Assembly: GCA_017379255.1 (NCBI GenBank)
Contig: JAFNWZ010000427.1
Location: forward strand, 1 to 8,643
DNA from: Akkermansia sp.
Lineage (GTDB): Bacteria > Verrucomicrobiota > Verrucomicrobiia > Verrucomicrobiales > Akkermansiaceae
Length of the DNA: 8,643 nucleotides
Direction: 5' to 3'
The notes beneath the pieces were generated by a model. It had not been told where the DNA came from, did no database searches, and saw nothing but the letters and a program-made list of their open reading frames with translations. The position numbers and the translations under genes were made by a program. Below, piece after piece: positions 1 through 7,225 of this stretch. Positions within the stretch are counted from its first letter, which is position 1, and every line of letters starts with the position of its first letter.

Positions 1-22
1 CGCGCCATCGCGCAGGGCAACT
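1..22 (+). repeat. 22-bp direct repeat, copy A (copy B at 394-415)
   Basis: Bases 1-22 are identical to bases 394-415, in the same reading frame of the same gene, and encode RAIAQGN in both places. In copy B the residues fit the catalase family (D-L-x-x-A-I-x-x-G-x-[FY]-P-x-W). In copy A only the last two residues (GN) fit. Either a contig-end assembly artefact or a small in-gene duplication. Confidence 0.9.
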
Positions 23-1110
23 GGGACCTCGTGGGCAACAACACCCCGGTGTTCTTCCTGCGCGACCCGCTCCAGTTTGCCGACCTGAACCACGCCATCA
101 AGCGCCACCCTGGCACCGGACTGCACAGCGCCGCCGCCAACTGGGACTTCTGGACCTCCCTGCCCGAAGCCTTCCACCAGATTACCATCGTGATGAGTGA
201 CCGCGGCATCCCGGATGGTTTCCGGCACATGCACGGCTTCGGCAGCCACACCTTCTCACTCATCAACGCGCAGAACGAACGCATCTGGTGCAAGTTCCAC
301 TGGGTCTGCCAGCAGGGCATCCGCAACCTGACCGATGCGCAGGCCGCCGCCCTCATTGCCACCGACCGGGACAGCGCCGGAACCGACCTGCACCGCGCCA
401 TCGCGCAGGGCAACTTCCCGAAATGGAAGCTCTGCATCCAGGTCATGACCGATGCCGAAGCCGCCGCCTTCCCCTTCAACCCCTTTGACCTGACCAAGGT
501 GTGGCCGCACGGTGATTTCCCGCTCATCGAAGTGGGCGAAATGACGCTCAACCGCAACCCGCACAACTACTTTGCCGAGGTGGAACAGGCCGCCTTCAAC
601 CCGGCGCAGATTGTACCCGGCATCGGCTTCTCGCCGGACAAGATGCTGCAAGGGCGCCTCTTTGCCTATGGCGATGCCCAGCGGTACCGACTGGGGGTGA
701 ACCACCACCTCATCCCGGTGAACCGCCCGCGCTGCCCCTTCCACAGTTTCCACCGCGACGGCCAGATGCGCACCGATGACAACCTGGGAGACACCCTCGC
801 CTACGAACCGAATAGCTACCACGAATGGCAGGACCAGCCGCAATTCACGGAACCGCCCCAGAACATCTGCGGCGATTCCGTCCACTGGGACTACGCCAAT
901 GATGATGCCGACTACTACGCCCAGCCCCGCGCGCTATTCCTGCTCATGAACCAGGAACAGCGCCAGGCGCTTTTCGACAACACCGCCCGCGCCATGGCAG
1001 GCGTGCCGGGATTCATCCGCCAGCGCCACCTGGAGCATTGCTTCCGCTGCCACAAGGAATACGGCGAAGGTGTCGCCGCCGCCTTCGCCCGCCATCTGCC
1101 CGCCCCGTAA
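1..1110 (+). CDS. katA: Haem catalase, 5'-truncated by window edge
   Basis: Monofunctional haem catalase, which splits hydrogen peroxide into water and oxygen in the cytoplasm. The reading frame is open from base 1 and ends at TAA 1108-1110, leaving 369 residues; full small-subunit catalases have about 480-500, so roughly the first 110 residues, including the catalytic His segment, lie outside. Seen here: [12 protein letters not shown], the distal-side Asn motif, at residues 12-23 and the haem-ligand signature RLFAYGDAQ, with the proximal Tyr codon at 667-669. [12 protein letters not shown] follows, then a typical C-terminal stretch [19 protein letters not shown] at 31 is internal (Val of DLVGNN), not a start. 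The seven residues at the very beginning (RAIAQGN) do not fit the family except for the final GN and duplicate residues 132-138, so bases 1 to about 15 are suspect. Function is certain; the symbol is by family. Confidence 0.96.
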   Translation, partial: RAIAQGNWDLVGNNTPVFFLRDPLQFADLNHAIKRHPGTGLHSAAANWDFWTSLPEAFHQITIVMSDRGIPDGFRHMHGFGSHTFSLINAQNERIWCKFHWVCQQGIRNLTDAQAAALIATDRDSAGTDLHRAIAQGNFPKWKLCIQVMTDAEAAAFPFNPFDLTKVWPHGDFPLIEVGEMTLNRNPHNYFAEVEQAAFNPAQIVPGIGFSPDKMLQGRLFAYGDAQRYRLGVNHHLIPVNRPRCPFHSFHRDGQMRTDDNLGDTLAYEPNSYHEWQDQPQFTEPPQNICGDSVHWDYANDDADYYAQPRALFLLMNQEQRQALFDNTARAMAGVPGFIRQRHLEHCFRCHKEYGEGVAAAFARHLPAP

Positions 1111-1131
1111 ACGGCGAAGGCAACAGCAAAT

Positions 1132-1157
1132 AAAAAAGAGCCATGTCCTTCTTTTTT
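1132..1157 (+). terminator. Weak possible terminator after catalase
   Basis: An 8-bp A/T-rich inverted repeat (AAAAAAGA at 1132-1139, TCTTTTTT at 1150-1157) with a 10-nt loop ends in a T run, 21 bp after the catalase stop. Just before it, a 9-bp G/C-rich stem overlaps the stop codon region (1081-1089 with 1113-1121, 23-nt loop) but has no T tract. Either could stop or slow transcription before the surface-protein gene; neither is a strong classical terminator. Confidence 0.25.
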
Positions 1158-1177
1158 CTATCCAGCAAATCTATAAT
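1149..1177 (+). promoter_or_regulatory. Promoter of the PEP-CTERM surface protein
   Basis: A perfect TATAAT lies at 1172-1177, about 40 bp upstream of the ATG at 1218. At 17 bp upstream the -35 position reads TTCTTT (1149-1154), a poor match to TTGACA, so the -10 box carries the call. Transcription would begin near 1184, giving a leader of about 34 nt. That leader contains the perfect 10-bp palindrome GGATATATCC (1200-1209) and no Shine-Dalgarno sequence. Confidence 0.5.
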
Positions 1178-1217
1178 CTGGTAGTCTGTACGGCAGTAGG
1201 GATATATCCAATCTTTT

Positions 1218-4200
1218 ATGAAACCTCATTTACCTTTACCAATACTGTCAATAATCCTCCTGCTTTGCGGGGCTCAGGTTCACGCTTTTTCTGAAATTCC
1301 TGAAGGATACACCGGCACTCTCGTTCAAACCACTGATTCCCTTAACCTGACAGACTGGACCTCGCCGTATATGAGCGGCGGCGATGCCTTCTTCCAGGTA
1401 GACGGTGATATGATAGTAGCTCCGGCAAATCCCGCAAGTAACGGCATTTTTTTCAATGGCAATTCCACCTCCTCCATCCGCATTGAAACAACCGGAAAAC
1501 TGGATGTACATAATGCCACCATCAAGGCGTATGGCATTACCATATCAGGCAATTACGACCAGAAAACCGGCAGCGGCACGTCCTCTGTATCATTTCACGA
1601 CATCACAACCTCAGCCACCGGCGGCGCCATCAACCGCATTGATTACGGCACACTGGAAATAAGCAACCAGACCGTTGCCAGCTTTACGGATAATAAAGCC
1701 TCCCAAGGTGCGGCCATCTACGGGCGGTACAGCAGCCTGACTTTTACAAACAACAAGTTACTGGCTTTCGAAAACAACGTGGCTACCAACAAAACAGGCA
1801 ATGGCGGTGCCATATATGGCCAGACCACCACCCTGATTGTGACCAACAACGATGTGGCCCGCTTCTCGGGCAATAGTGCCACTGGCGGTACAGGCGGTGC
1901 CTTGCGTATGAATGGCAGCCCGGAAGGCACCACGCTGAGCAACAACGGCGTGCTCGAATTCTCAGATAACACGGCCAAGCAAGGCGGTGCAGCCTACTTC
2001 ACCACCGTCCTGTTTGATCATAACACGATTCTTGACTTTTCGCGCAACTCTTCTTCGAGTTATGGTGGTGCCCTGTATATCAACACAAAGGGAACCATCA
2101 GCAATTCCGGGCTGGTGCGTTTCAATGACAACAAGGCTCAGAATTCCCTTGGTTACAACCAGGCAGGCGGGGCCATCTACAACAATAAATCCCTGACTGT
2201 TTCCTCGAATGACGTGGTGGAGTTCAGAAACAATATCTCCAACTACGCTCTTTACAACAAGGGTACCGCAACATTCGACGCGAATGGCGACCTCTGCTTC
2301 ATTGGTAATGAAGGCGGTGCCATCTTCAGCGGAAGCACGGGCAACTACATCAACATTAAGAACCACACCGGCATTGTGGAGTTCTCCTCCAACAGTGCCA
2401 GCAGTGACGGCGGGGCCATTACAGGCGGCTCTGTTTCCCTGACCGGTAATAAGGAATTATACTTTACCAACAACACAACAGCGAACAGAGGCGGTGCTAT
2501 TTATAACAGCAAACTCACCATCTCCGGCAATGATAAAGTCGTGTTCCGAGGCAATGCCGAAATTGACGCAAACGGAAACACCCTGCTGCGCAGCATATAC
2601 AACCTCTCGGAAACGCTCCATCTCAGTGCAACCAAGGCAACCGACAGCATTACCTTCTACGACACGGTCTATGCGGGGGGCTCAGTGGAATTAAACAACA
2701 ACAGCGCAGGCCGCATCACGTTCTCCGGCAAATACACCGCAGCAGACCTGGCAGCATACGGCAGCAGCACCGGAGCAGATGCTCTCAGGAACTCCCGCAC
2801 GAGCATCTTCACACAATCCCTCTCCTTAGGAGGAGGCTTGCTTGAAGTGGCAGATGAAGCCATCCTCCAGACAAGCACGCTCACTGTGTACAATGGGGCT
2901 ACGGTAGAATTGAACTCCGGCCACATTTCCGGCACACTGGCGCTGACCGCTGGCGCATCCCTCAACGTAAGCGGCGTCAGCAGCATCTCCAGCGCCTGCA
3001 AGCTTAGTGGAGCTGCCCTCAACGTGGTGCTGGGTGCAGATAACCTCAACACTGCCGCCCTGACCGCAGGCTCGGTGAGCGGCCTGGGCTCCTGCCAGTT
3101 CACGCTGAATTCCGCGGATCTTGTAGACGGTAAATACTTCATTCTGGAAGCAGTCTCCGGCACCGGAGCCACTATCGCCGGGGTTGAGGGGCTGAGCTGG
3201 GAAGGCAACAAGCTCTACCTCACCGTAAGCGGGAGTGACAATACATGGCATGTGCGCGACAATTTCAGCTACAGCGTAGCCGTGGACAACTCCGGCAGCA
3301 AGGACATCTCACTGGATGGCGGCACCATGTACCTCACCAAGAACCTGAGCGCGGGAGTCTCCCTTTCCTCCACGGCAGATTCCACCCTGGAGCTGGGTTC
3401 CGGAGTAGAGCTGAAAGCCTCCTCCCTTTCCAATGTAGAACACACCATGACCCTCTCCGGCACCGGCACCTTCAACATGGGCAACAGCACAACTGCATCA
3501 GTCAGATTTGACGACTGGCAGGGTAACGTTCAAATCGGAGATGGTGACGGCAATTATACCAGCATGTCCGGATTGGATTTAAGCAAACTGAGCACAACCG
3601 ACTCCAGCATCCGCCTGCAGGGCGTGCGAGGCAGTCTGGCCTCCGGCCGGCAGACGGTGGAAGCAAACCTGGAGCTGGCAGCAGGTTCCGGCATTGCCGC
3701 TATGGTGATTACCAGCGCCGATGAGGGGGATTCCGTACATTTCATGGGCAAAATATCCTCTGATGGGGCCGTCAATCTGATTAATGACAGCAAACAAACA
3801 CACAGCTACATCTTCTCCGGTGATGTCAGTACCTGGAAAGGGCAGATTGTCTCTAACGCAGGAACTCTGAATCTGACCTACGCCGGCGATGCCACCCAGA
3901 TTGCCACAGATGTACGCGCAGCCGACACTGGCTCCGGCAGCATCGTGAACCTGAACATCCAGAACACCGCCGATGTCATCTTCTCCGGTGTGGTTGAAGA
4001 TGCACCCACCTGGAGCACCCAAAGCAACCGCACGCTGAACGTAGCAGTGGACAACCAGGGCAACAGCACCGTGTTCCGCCAGGGAATCAAGGCAGATTCC
4101 ATCCACCTGGCCCAGGGTTCCACCATGGTGGCCCTCATGGATGGCAACCCCGATAAGATTCAGGCCGGCCGAGTAACCGTAACAGCCCATTCCGCCGGGG

Positions 4201-4892
4201 CAGCCGTGCTGACCGCGGTGGATGTCACCAACGCCGGGCTGGCCCACCACACGAATAACAGTAATACCCGTGGCTCCATCACCAATGCCGCCGTGGTACT
4301 GGGTGAGGAAGCAGCCGCGGCAGCCATGTTCGCCATGCCCCGCGCAGCTGTGGTTCCCAGCGAAACATATACGGTAAGCAATGTGGATTTCCACAACTCA
4401 ACGGTAACCGCCCTTCAGGGCACAGGCGTAACCATGCGTAACATCACCATGGATGCAACCTCTTCCCTGCTGGGTGATGCTTCTGGCAACCACCTGATTC
4501 AGGGCACAGAAAACAGCCTCACCCTTGCGGGTAATGCCCTGCTCGTGGATACGGATACAGCCACTATTTCCTACAGCTCCGACCAACTGGCAGGTTTCAC
4601 TCTGGCTTCAGGCGCGGCGCTGACTCTGGATGCCACCCTCCTTGAAATCCCCACACTTACTCCGGGTGAATATACGGTGAACATCCTGCTGGCTGGATTC
4701 ACGGCCTTAGATGGGGTGCCGGACATCAGCTTCAGCAACGCTCCATGGGCCAGCACGACCACCAATACATGGGTAGCCGATAGCAAAGGACTGGTCAGCT
4801 CAGTCACCATTAACACCATTCCCGAGCCCACTACTGCCACCCTGAGCCTGCTGGCACTAGCCGCCCTGGCCTCGCGTCGCCGCAGAAAGTAA
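1218..4892 (+). CDS. Large secreted PEP-CTERM protein with Pmp-like GGA/FxxN repeats
   Basis: A 1224-residue exported surface protein of unknown ligand. A signal peptide is clear: positive start, hydrophobic core LPILSIILLLCGA, likely cleavage after VHA at residue 23. Residues 135-446 hold regularly spaced GGA[IL] and FxxN motifs of the type that defines chlamydial polymorphic membrane proteins. Residues from about 530 to 1200 are Gly/Ser/Thr/Asn-rich and strand-like, as in autotransporter passengers, but no C-terminal outer-membrane barrel follows. Instead the protein ends in a PEP-CTERM tail at 1201-1224: IPEP, a hydrophobic stretch LSLLALAALA, then RRRRK. In other PEP-CTERM systems this tail is processed by an exosortase; no exosortase is in this window. 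The Asn/Thr-rich sequence contains many N-x-S/T sites. The gene stands alone between its own promoter and a terminator. Role in adhesion or the envelope is an inference. Confidence 0.93.
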   Translation: MKPHLPLPILSIILLLCGAQVHAFSEIPEGYTGTLVQTTDSLNLTDWTSPYMSGGDAFFQVDGDMIVAPANPASNGIFFNGNSTSSIRIETTGKLDVHNATIKAYGITISGNYDQKTGSGTSSVSFHDITTSATGGAINRIDYGTLEISNQTVASFTDNKASQGAAIYGRYSSLTFTNNKLLAFENNVATNKTGNGGAIYGQTTTLIVTNNDVARFSGNSATGGTGGALRMNGSPEGTTLSNNGVLEFSDNTAKQGGAAYFTTVLFDHNTILDFSRNSSSSYGGALYINTKGTISNSGLVRFNDNKAQNSLGYNQAGGAIYNNKSLTVSSNDVVEFRNNISNYALYNKGTATFDANGDLCFIGNEGGAIFSGSTGNYINIKNHTGIVEFSSNSASSDGGAITGGSVSLTGNKELYFTNNTTANRGGAIYNSKLTISGNDKVVFRGNAEIDANGNTLLRSIYNLSETLHLSATKATDSITFYDTVYAGGSVELNNNSAGRITFSGKYTAADLAAYGSSTGADALRNSRTSIFTQSLSLGGGLLEVADEAILQTSTLTVYNGATVELNSGHISGTLALTAGASLNVSGVSSISSACKLSGAALNVVLGADNLNTAALTAGSVSGLGSCQFTLNSADLVDGKYFILEAVSGTGATIAGVEGLSWEGNKLYLTVSGSDNTWHVRDNFSYSVAVDNSGSKDISLDGGTMYLTKNLSAGVSLSSTADSTLELGSGVELKASSLSNVEHTMTLSGTGTFNMGNSTTASVRFDDWQGNVQIGDGDGNYTSMSGLDLSKLSTTDSSIRLQGVRGSLASGRQTVEANLELAAGSGIAAMVITSADEGDSVHFMGKISSDGAVNLINDSKQTHSYIFSGDVSTWKGQIVSNAGTLNLTYAGDATQIATDVRAADTGSGSIVNLNIQNTADVIFSGVVEDAPTWSTQSNRTLNVAVDNQGNSTVFRQGIKADSIHLAQGSTMVALMDGNPDKIQAGRVTVTAHSAGAAVLTAVDVTNAGLAHHTNNSNTRGSITNAAVVLGEEAAAAAMFAMPRAAVVPSETYTVSNVDFHNSTVTALQGTGVTMRNITMDATSSLLGDASGNHLIQGTENSLTLAGNALLVDTDTATISYSSDQLAGFTLASGAALTLDATLLEIPTLTPGEYTVNILLAGFTALDGVPDISFSNAPWASTTTNTWVADSKGLVSSVTINTIPEPTTATLSLLALAALASRRRRK
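1620..2555 (+). repeat. Coding repeats: GGA[IL] and FxxN motifs
   Basis: Protein repeats of roughly 30 residues in the surface protein. GGA starts at residues 135, 196, 226, 256, 283, 317, 366, 398 and 425, with a degenerate GAA at 164. Twelve FxxN motifs alternate with them: FTDN, FTNN, FENN, FSGN, FSDN, FSRN, FNDN, FRNN, FIGN, FSSN, FTNN, FRGN. The DNA between copies is diverged, so this is an old protein repeat (a probable beta-helix) and not a recent tandem DNA repeat. Confidence 0.85.
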
Positions 4893-4920
4893 GAAGCCAG
4901 GCAGACAATCATGCCTCCCG

Positions 4921-4961
4921 CATCCCCGTCCAGGGCCTCTCCTGGGCGGGGATGATTTGTT
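4921..4961 (+). terminator. Rho-independent-like terminator of the surface protein
   Basis: A 14-bp stem (4921-4934 with 4941-4954, one G-T pair, loop GCCTCT) starts 28 bp after the TAA stop. It is followed by the short T-rich stretch ATTTGTT. The stem is very G/C-rich and well placed; the T tract is interrupted, so efficiency is uncertain. Confidence 0.75.
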
Positions 4962-4990
4962 ATCTCGGGCCCAGCCCATCCATCCGCGCA

Positions 4991-5029
4991 TAAAATAACG
5001 CTGCGATTCCCGGGAGGAATCGCAGCGTT
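4991..5029 (-). terminator. Terminator of the carboxyltransferase gene
   Basis: A perfect 14-bp inverted repeat (4997-5010 with 5016-5029, 5-nt loop) lies 23 bp past the stop of the minus-strand gene. Read on the minus strand it is followed by ATTTTAT. Together with the hairpin at 4921-4954 it separates two convergent transcription units. Confidence 0.8.
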
Positions 5030-5052
5030 CGAGAATGGGTGTACCGGGGAAA

Positions 5053-6552
5053 TTACTTCTCCTCGATGGTCACATCGTACTCGCGGCCCATGATGTTGAG
5101 CTTCATGTTGCGGCCGGAGATAGCGGCAGCCACACCCACGGTGGAGAGGGCAGCCGGAGCGCCGAAGTTCTCCTGCTTGGGAGTGGTGGGCGGCTCGGGC
5201 TTCTTGCCGGCATAGTAGTCTTCCAGCTGCTGCGGGAACATGCAGTAAATCACGCAGTTCTCATCGGTCACGGGCAGGCCCTTGGCGGCGAGCTTGTCGC
5301 GCAGGTCCTGCATGCCGGGCTTGATGAGGTCGGCCGGGCGGCAGGTGATGGGTTCCTTGCCCATCTTCTTGGCGCACATGGCCTGCAGTTCGGGATCCAC
5401 GGGGGCGGGAGTGCGGCCATAGTAGCCCAGGGCCACGTCGGCGCACTGCGGGGTGATGTTCTTCCAGCGGCCGAACTTCACGTTCATCATGGCCTGCACA
5501 CCCACAATCTGGGAGGTGGGGGTTACCAGCGGAATCCAGCCCAGAGCCTCGCGCACCACGGGGATTTCAGCGAACACTTCCTCGAACTTGTCGGTCATGT
5601 TCATTTCCTTGAGCTGGCTGCGGAAGTTGGAAAGCATGCCGCCGGGCACCTGGTAGCGCAGCGTATCGCTGTTCACGATTTCGTTGGCGTGGCTGGTGAA
5701 GCGGGAGAGGCTGTCGTACACGGGCTGCAGCATGGCAGAGATTTCGGAGAGCTTCTTCTTGAAGTCTTCCTCGTCCTCCAGCTTCGGGGCGCGCTCGTAA
5801 CCGTTCATGAGGGCGAGCATGCGCATGCAGTCCGGCTGGCCGGTACCGTTGGCGAAGGGGGCAATGGAAACGTCCACTGCGTCTGCACCGGCATTGATGC
5901 CGGCCACGTAGGTGGCAGCACCCAGACCGGCGGTCTCGTGGGTGTGAATCCACACGGGCAGGTTGCAGGCCTTCTTGATGGCCTCGGTCAGGGCGGCGGT
6001 CTCAGCCGGGGGAATCAGGCCGGCCATGTCCTTGATGACGATGGCATCAGCACCCATGTCGGCGATTTCCTTGGCCAGGTTGGCGAAATATTCCAGGTTG
6101 TGCACCGGGGAGGTGGTATAGCAGATGGTGCCGTGAGCCTGGGCTCCGGCTTCCTTGGCGGCCTTGATGGAGGTGCGCATGTTCTGCGGGTCATTCAGGC
6201 AGTCGAAGATACGGAAGATGTTCATGCCGTGCTTGGCACTCAGCTTCACGAAGGCTTCCACCACGTCATCGGCATAGTGGGTGTAGCCCACCAGGTTCTG
6301 GCCGCGCAGCAGCATCATGTGCGGGGTCTTGGGAGCCAGCTTCTTGAGGGTGTCCAGACGATCGAACGGGTGTTCGCCCAGGAAGCGGAGGCCGGAGTCG
6401 ATGGAAGCACCACCCCAGGTTTCCAGGGCGGAGAAGCCCATGGTGTCAAGGATGGGAGCGATTTCGAGCATCTGCTCGGTGGACATGCGGGTGGCTGCCA
6501 GGGACTGGTGGCCGTCGCGCAGTACGGTGCAGTTGAATGTAGCGGGTTTCAT
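5053..6552 (-). CDS. Carboxyltransferase subunit (OadA / PycB / transcarboxylase 5S type), no biotin domain
   Basis: A 499-residue carboxyltransferase that moves CO2 between a keto acid (oxaloacetate/pyruvate) and biotin held on a carrier protein. Residues about 5-265 form the HMGL-like TIM barrel. The visible active-site set is Asp13 (LRDGHQS), Lys174 (VIKDMAG, the residue that is carboxylated in the family) and the metal-binding pair His203/His205 (IHTHETAG). The conserved carboxylase domain follows, with QVPGGMLSNF at 301-310. The family's long members run to about 600 residues and end in a biotinyl domain with AMKM; here the protein stops at DVTIEEK and no such motif exists in it or downstream. 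It therefore resembles the 5S subunit of methylmalonyl-CoA carboxyltransferase in layout and needs a biotin carrier in trans. A link to propionate formation is likely but which of the three reactions it serves cannot be read from the sequence. No Shine-Dalgarno precedes the ATG. Confidence 0.92.
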   Translation of the reverse strand: MKPATFNCTVLRDGHQSLAATRMSTEQMLEIAPILDTMGFSALETWGGASIDSGLRFLGEHPFDRLDTLKKLAPKTPHMMLLRGQNLVGYTHYADDVVEAFVKLSAKHGMNIFRIFDCLNDPQNMRTSIKAAKEAGAQAHGTICYTTSPVHNLEYFANLAKEIADMGADAIVIKDMAGLIPPAETAALTEAIKKACNLPVWIHTHETAGLGAATYVAGINAGADAVDVSIAPFANGTGQPDCMRMLALMNGYERAPKLEDEEDFKKKLSEISAMLQPVYDSLSRFTSHANEIVNSDTLRYQVPGGMLSNFRSQLKEMNMTDKFEEVFAEIPVVREALGWIPLVTPTSQIVGVQAMMNVKFGRWKNITPQCADVALGYYGRTPAPVDPELQAMCAKKMGKEPITCRPADLIKPGMQDLRDKLAAKGLPVTDENCVIYCMFPQQLEDYYAGKKPEPPTTPKQENFGAPAALSTVGVAAAISGRNMKLNIMGREYDVTIEEK

Positions 6553-6594
6553 ATCTTAAAAACTTCGGTTAAACGATAATGATTCTATGGCCTT

Positions 6595-6624
6595 ATCCTA
6601 CCATAAAAGCAGCATTCGAGTCAA
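6595..6624 (-). promoter_or_regulatory. Possible promoter of the carboxyltransferase gene
   Basis: On the minus strand TTGACT (6624-6619) is followed after 18 bp by TAGGAT (6600-6595), four of six matches to TATAAT, about 42 bp before the start codon. No terminator is visible between aroK and this site, so the gene could be expressed both from here and by read-through from the operon upstream. Confidence 0.4.
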
Positions 6625-6645
6625 GCAACTAATGACGCAGGGCTA

Positions 6646-7212
6646 TCAGAAAGCGGCAAAAAACTTCTCAGCCTCCTCACATACCCGCACCGCAACCGCA
6701 TTCACATCCATGGTGGAAGCCTCCAGGCAGAGGTGGGCAGATTCCTGGTAGAACGGGCGGCGCTCGGCATCCAGACGCTCAAAAACAGCGCGGCGGTCCG
6801 TATTCTGCAGCAGCGGGCGGTTCACACTCCTGGCGGTGCGCACCAGCAGCGCGTTGATGGAGACATTCAGCCACACCGTGAACCCCAGCATGCGCAGCAG
6901 CCTGCGGTTTTCCGGGCGCACCACAATGCCGCCCCCCGTGGAAATGATAGAGGGATTCGGCGTGGGATTCTGCAGCAGGTAGCGCAGCAGCGCGGTCTCC
7001 AGCGCGCGGAAATGCGCCTCCCCCTTCTCCGCAAAAATCTGCGGAATCGGGCAGCCGATCTGCTCTTCGATGATGGCATCCGTATCCAGCAGCGGCATAC
7101 CCGTCCGCTTGCTGAGCGCCTTGCCCACCGTCGTCTTGCCACACCCCATCAACCCGATCAGGATAATCGGGCGGCCCTTGGTATCGAGCGGATGTATCGG
7201 CGCGGCAAGCAT
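6646..7212 (-). CDS. aroK: Shikimate kinase
   Basis: Cytoplasmic P-loop kinase that phosphorylates shikimate at the 3-hydroxyl with ATP, the fifth step of chorismate and aromatic amino acid synthesis. All family landmarks are present in 188 residues: Walker A GLMGCGKTT (20-28, Lys26), the Mg/shikimate DTD at 43-45, the FR pair at 68-69 (shikimate-binding Arg), the STGGG loop at 91-95, the LID Arg in NRPLL (131-135), and ERRPFYQESA (150-159) with the C-terminal shikimate Arg. Length is normal, with about 12 extra N-terminal residues. An in-frame TGA sits two codons upstream of ATG 7212, so the start cannot lie further upstream. It follows the DapF-like gene by 13 bp and is probably translated from the same mRNA. 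No Shine-Dalgarno is seen, which suggests coupling to the upstream gene. Confidence 0.95.
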   Translation of the reverse strand: MLAAPIHPLDTKGRPIILIGLMGCGKTTVGKALSKRTGMPLLDTDAIIEEQIGCPIPQIFAEKGEAHFRALETALLRYLLQNPTPNPSIISTGGGIVVRPENRRLLRMLGFTVWLNVSINALLVRTARSVNRPLLQNTDRRAVFERLDAERRPFYQESAHLCLEASTMDVNAVAVRVCEEAEKFFAAF

Positions 7213-7225
7213 ACATCAGAGCGGC

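Noticed and set aside
256..885. A 209-codon minus-strand open frame inside the catalase
   Set aside because: Shadow of the conserved catalase frame; low-complexity Val/Gly/Glu/Arg content and no motif.
1070..1294. A 74-codon + strand open frame bridging the catalase end and the surface-protein start
   Set aside because: It overlaps both real genes in another frame, has no motif, and would span the terminator and promoter region.
1620..2555. Tandem DNA repeats capable of slippage or phase variation in the surface-protein gene
   Set aside because: The repeats are conserved as protein motifs only; copies differ in DNA and spacing, and I see no homopolymer or short unit array that would drive phase switching.
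3579..4394. A 271-codon minus-strand open frame inside the surface-protein gene
   Set aside because: His/Gly/Cys-rich translation typical of an antisense shadow; the + strand frame continues through to the PEP-CTERM tail.
5035..6579. A 514-codon open frame on the + strand, completely antisense to the carboxyltransferase gene
   Set aside because: Its His/Gly/Val/Leu-rich translation has no recognisable domain and mirrors the strong third-position G/C bias of the real gene, which has a full set of catalytic residues.
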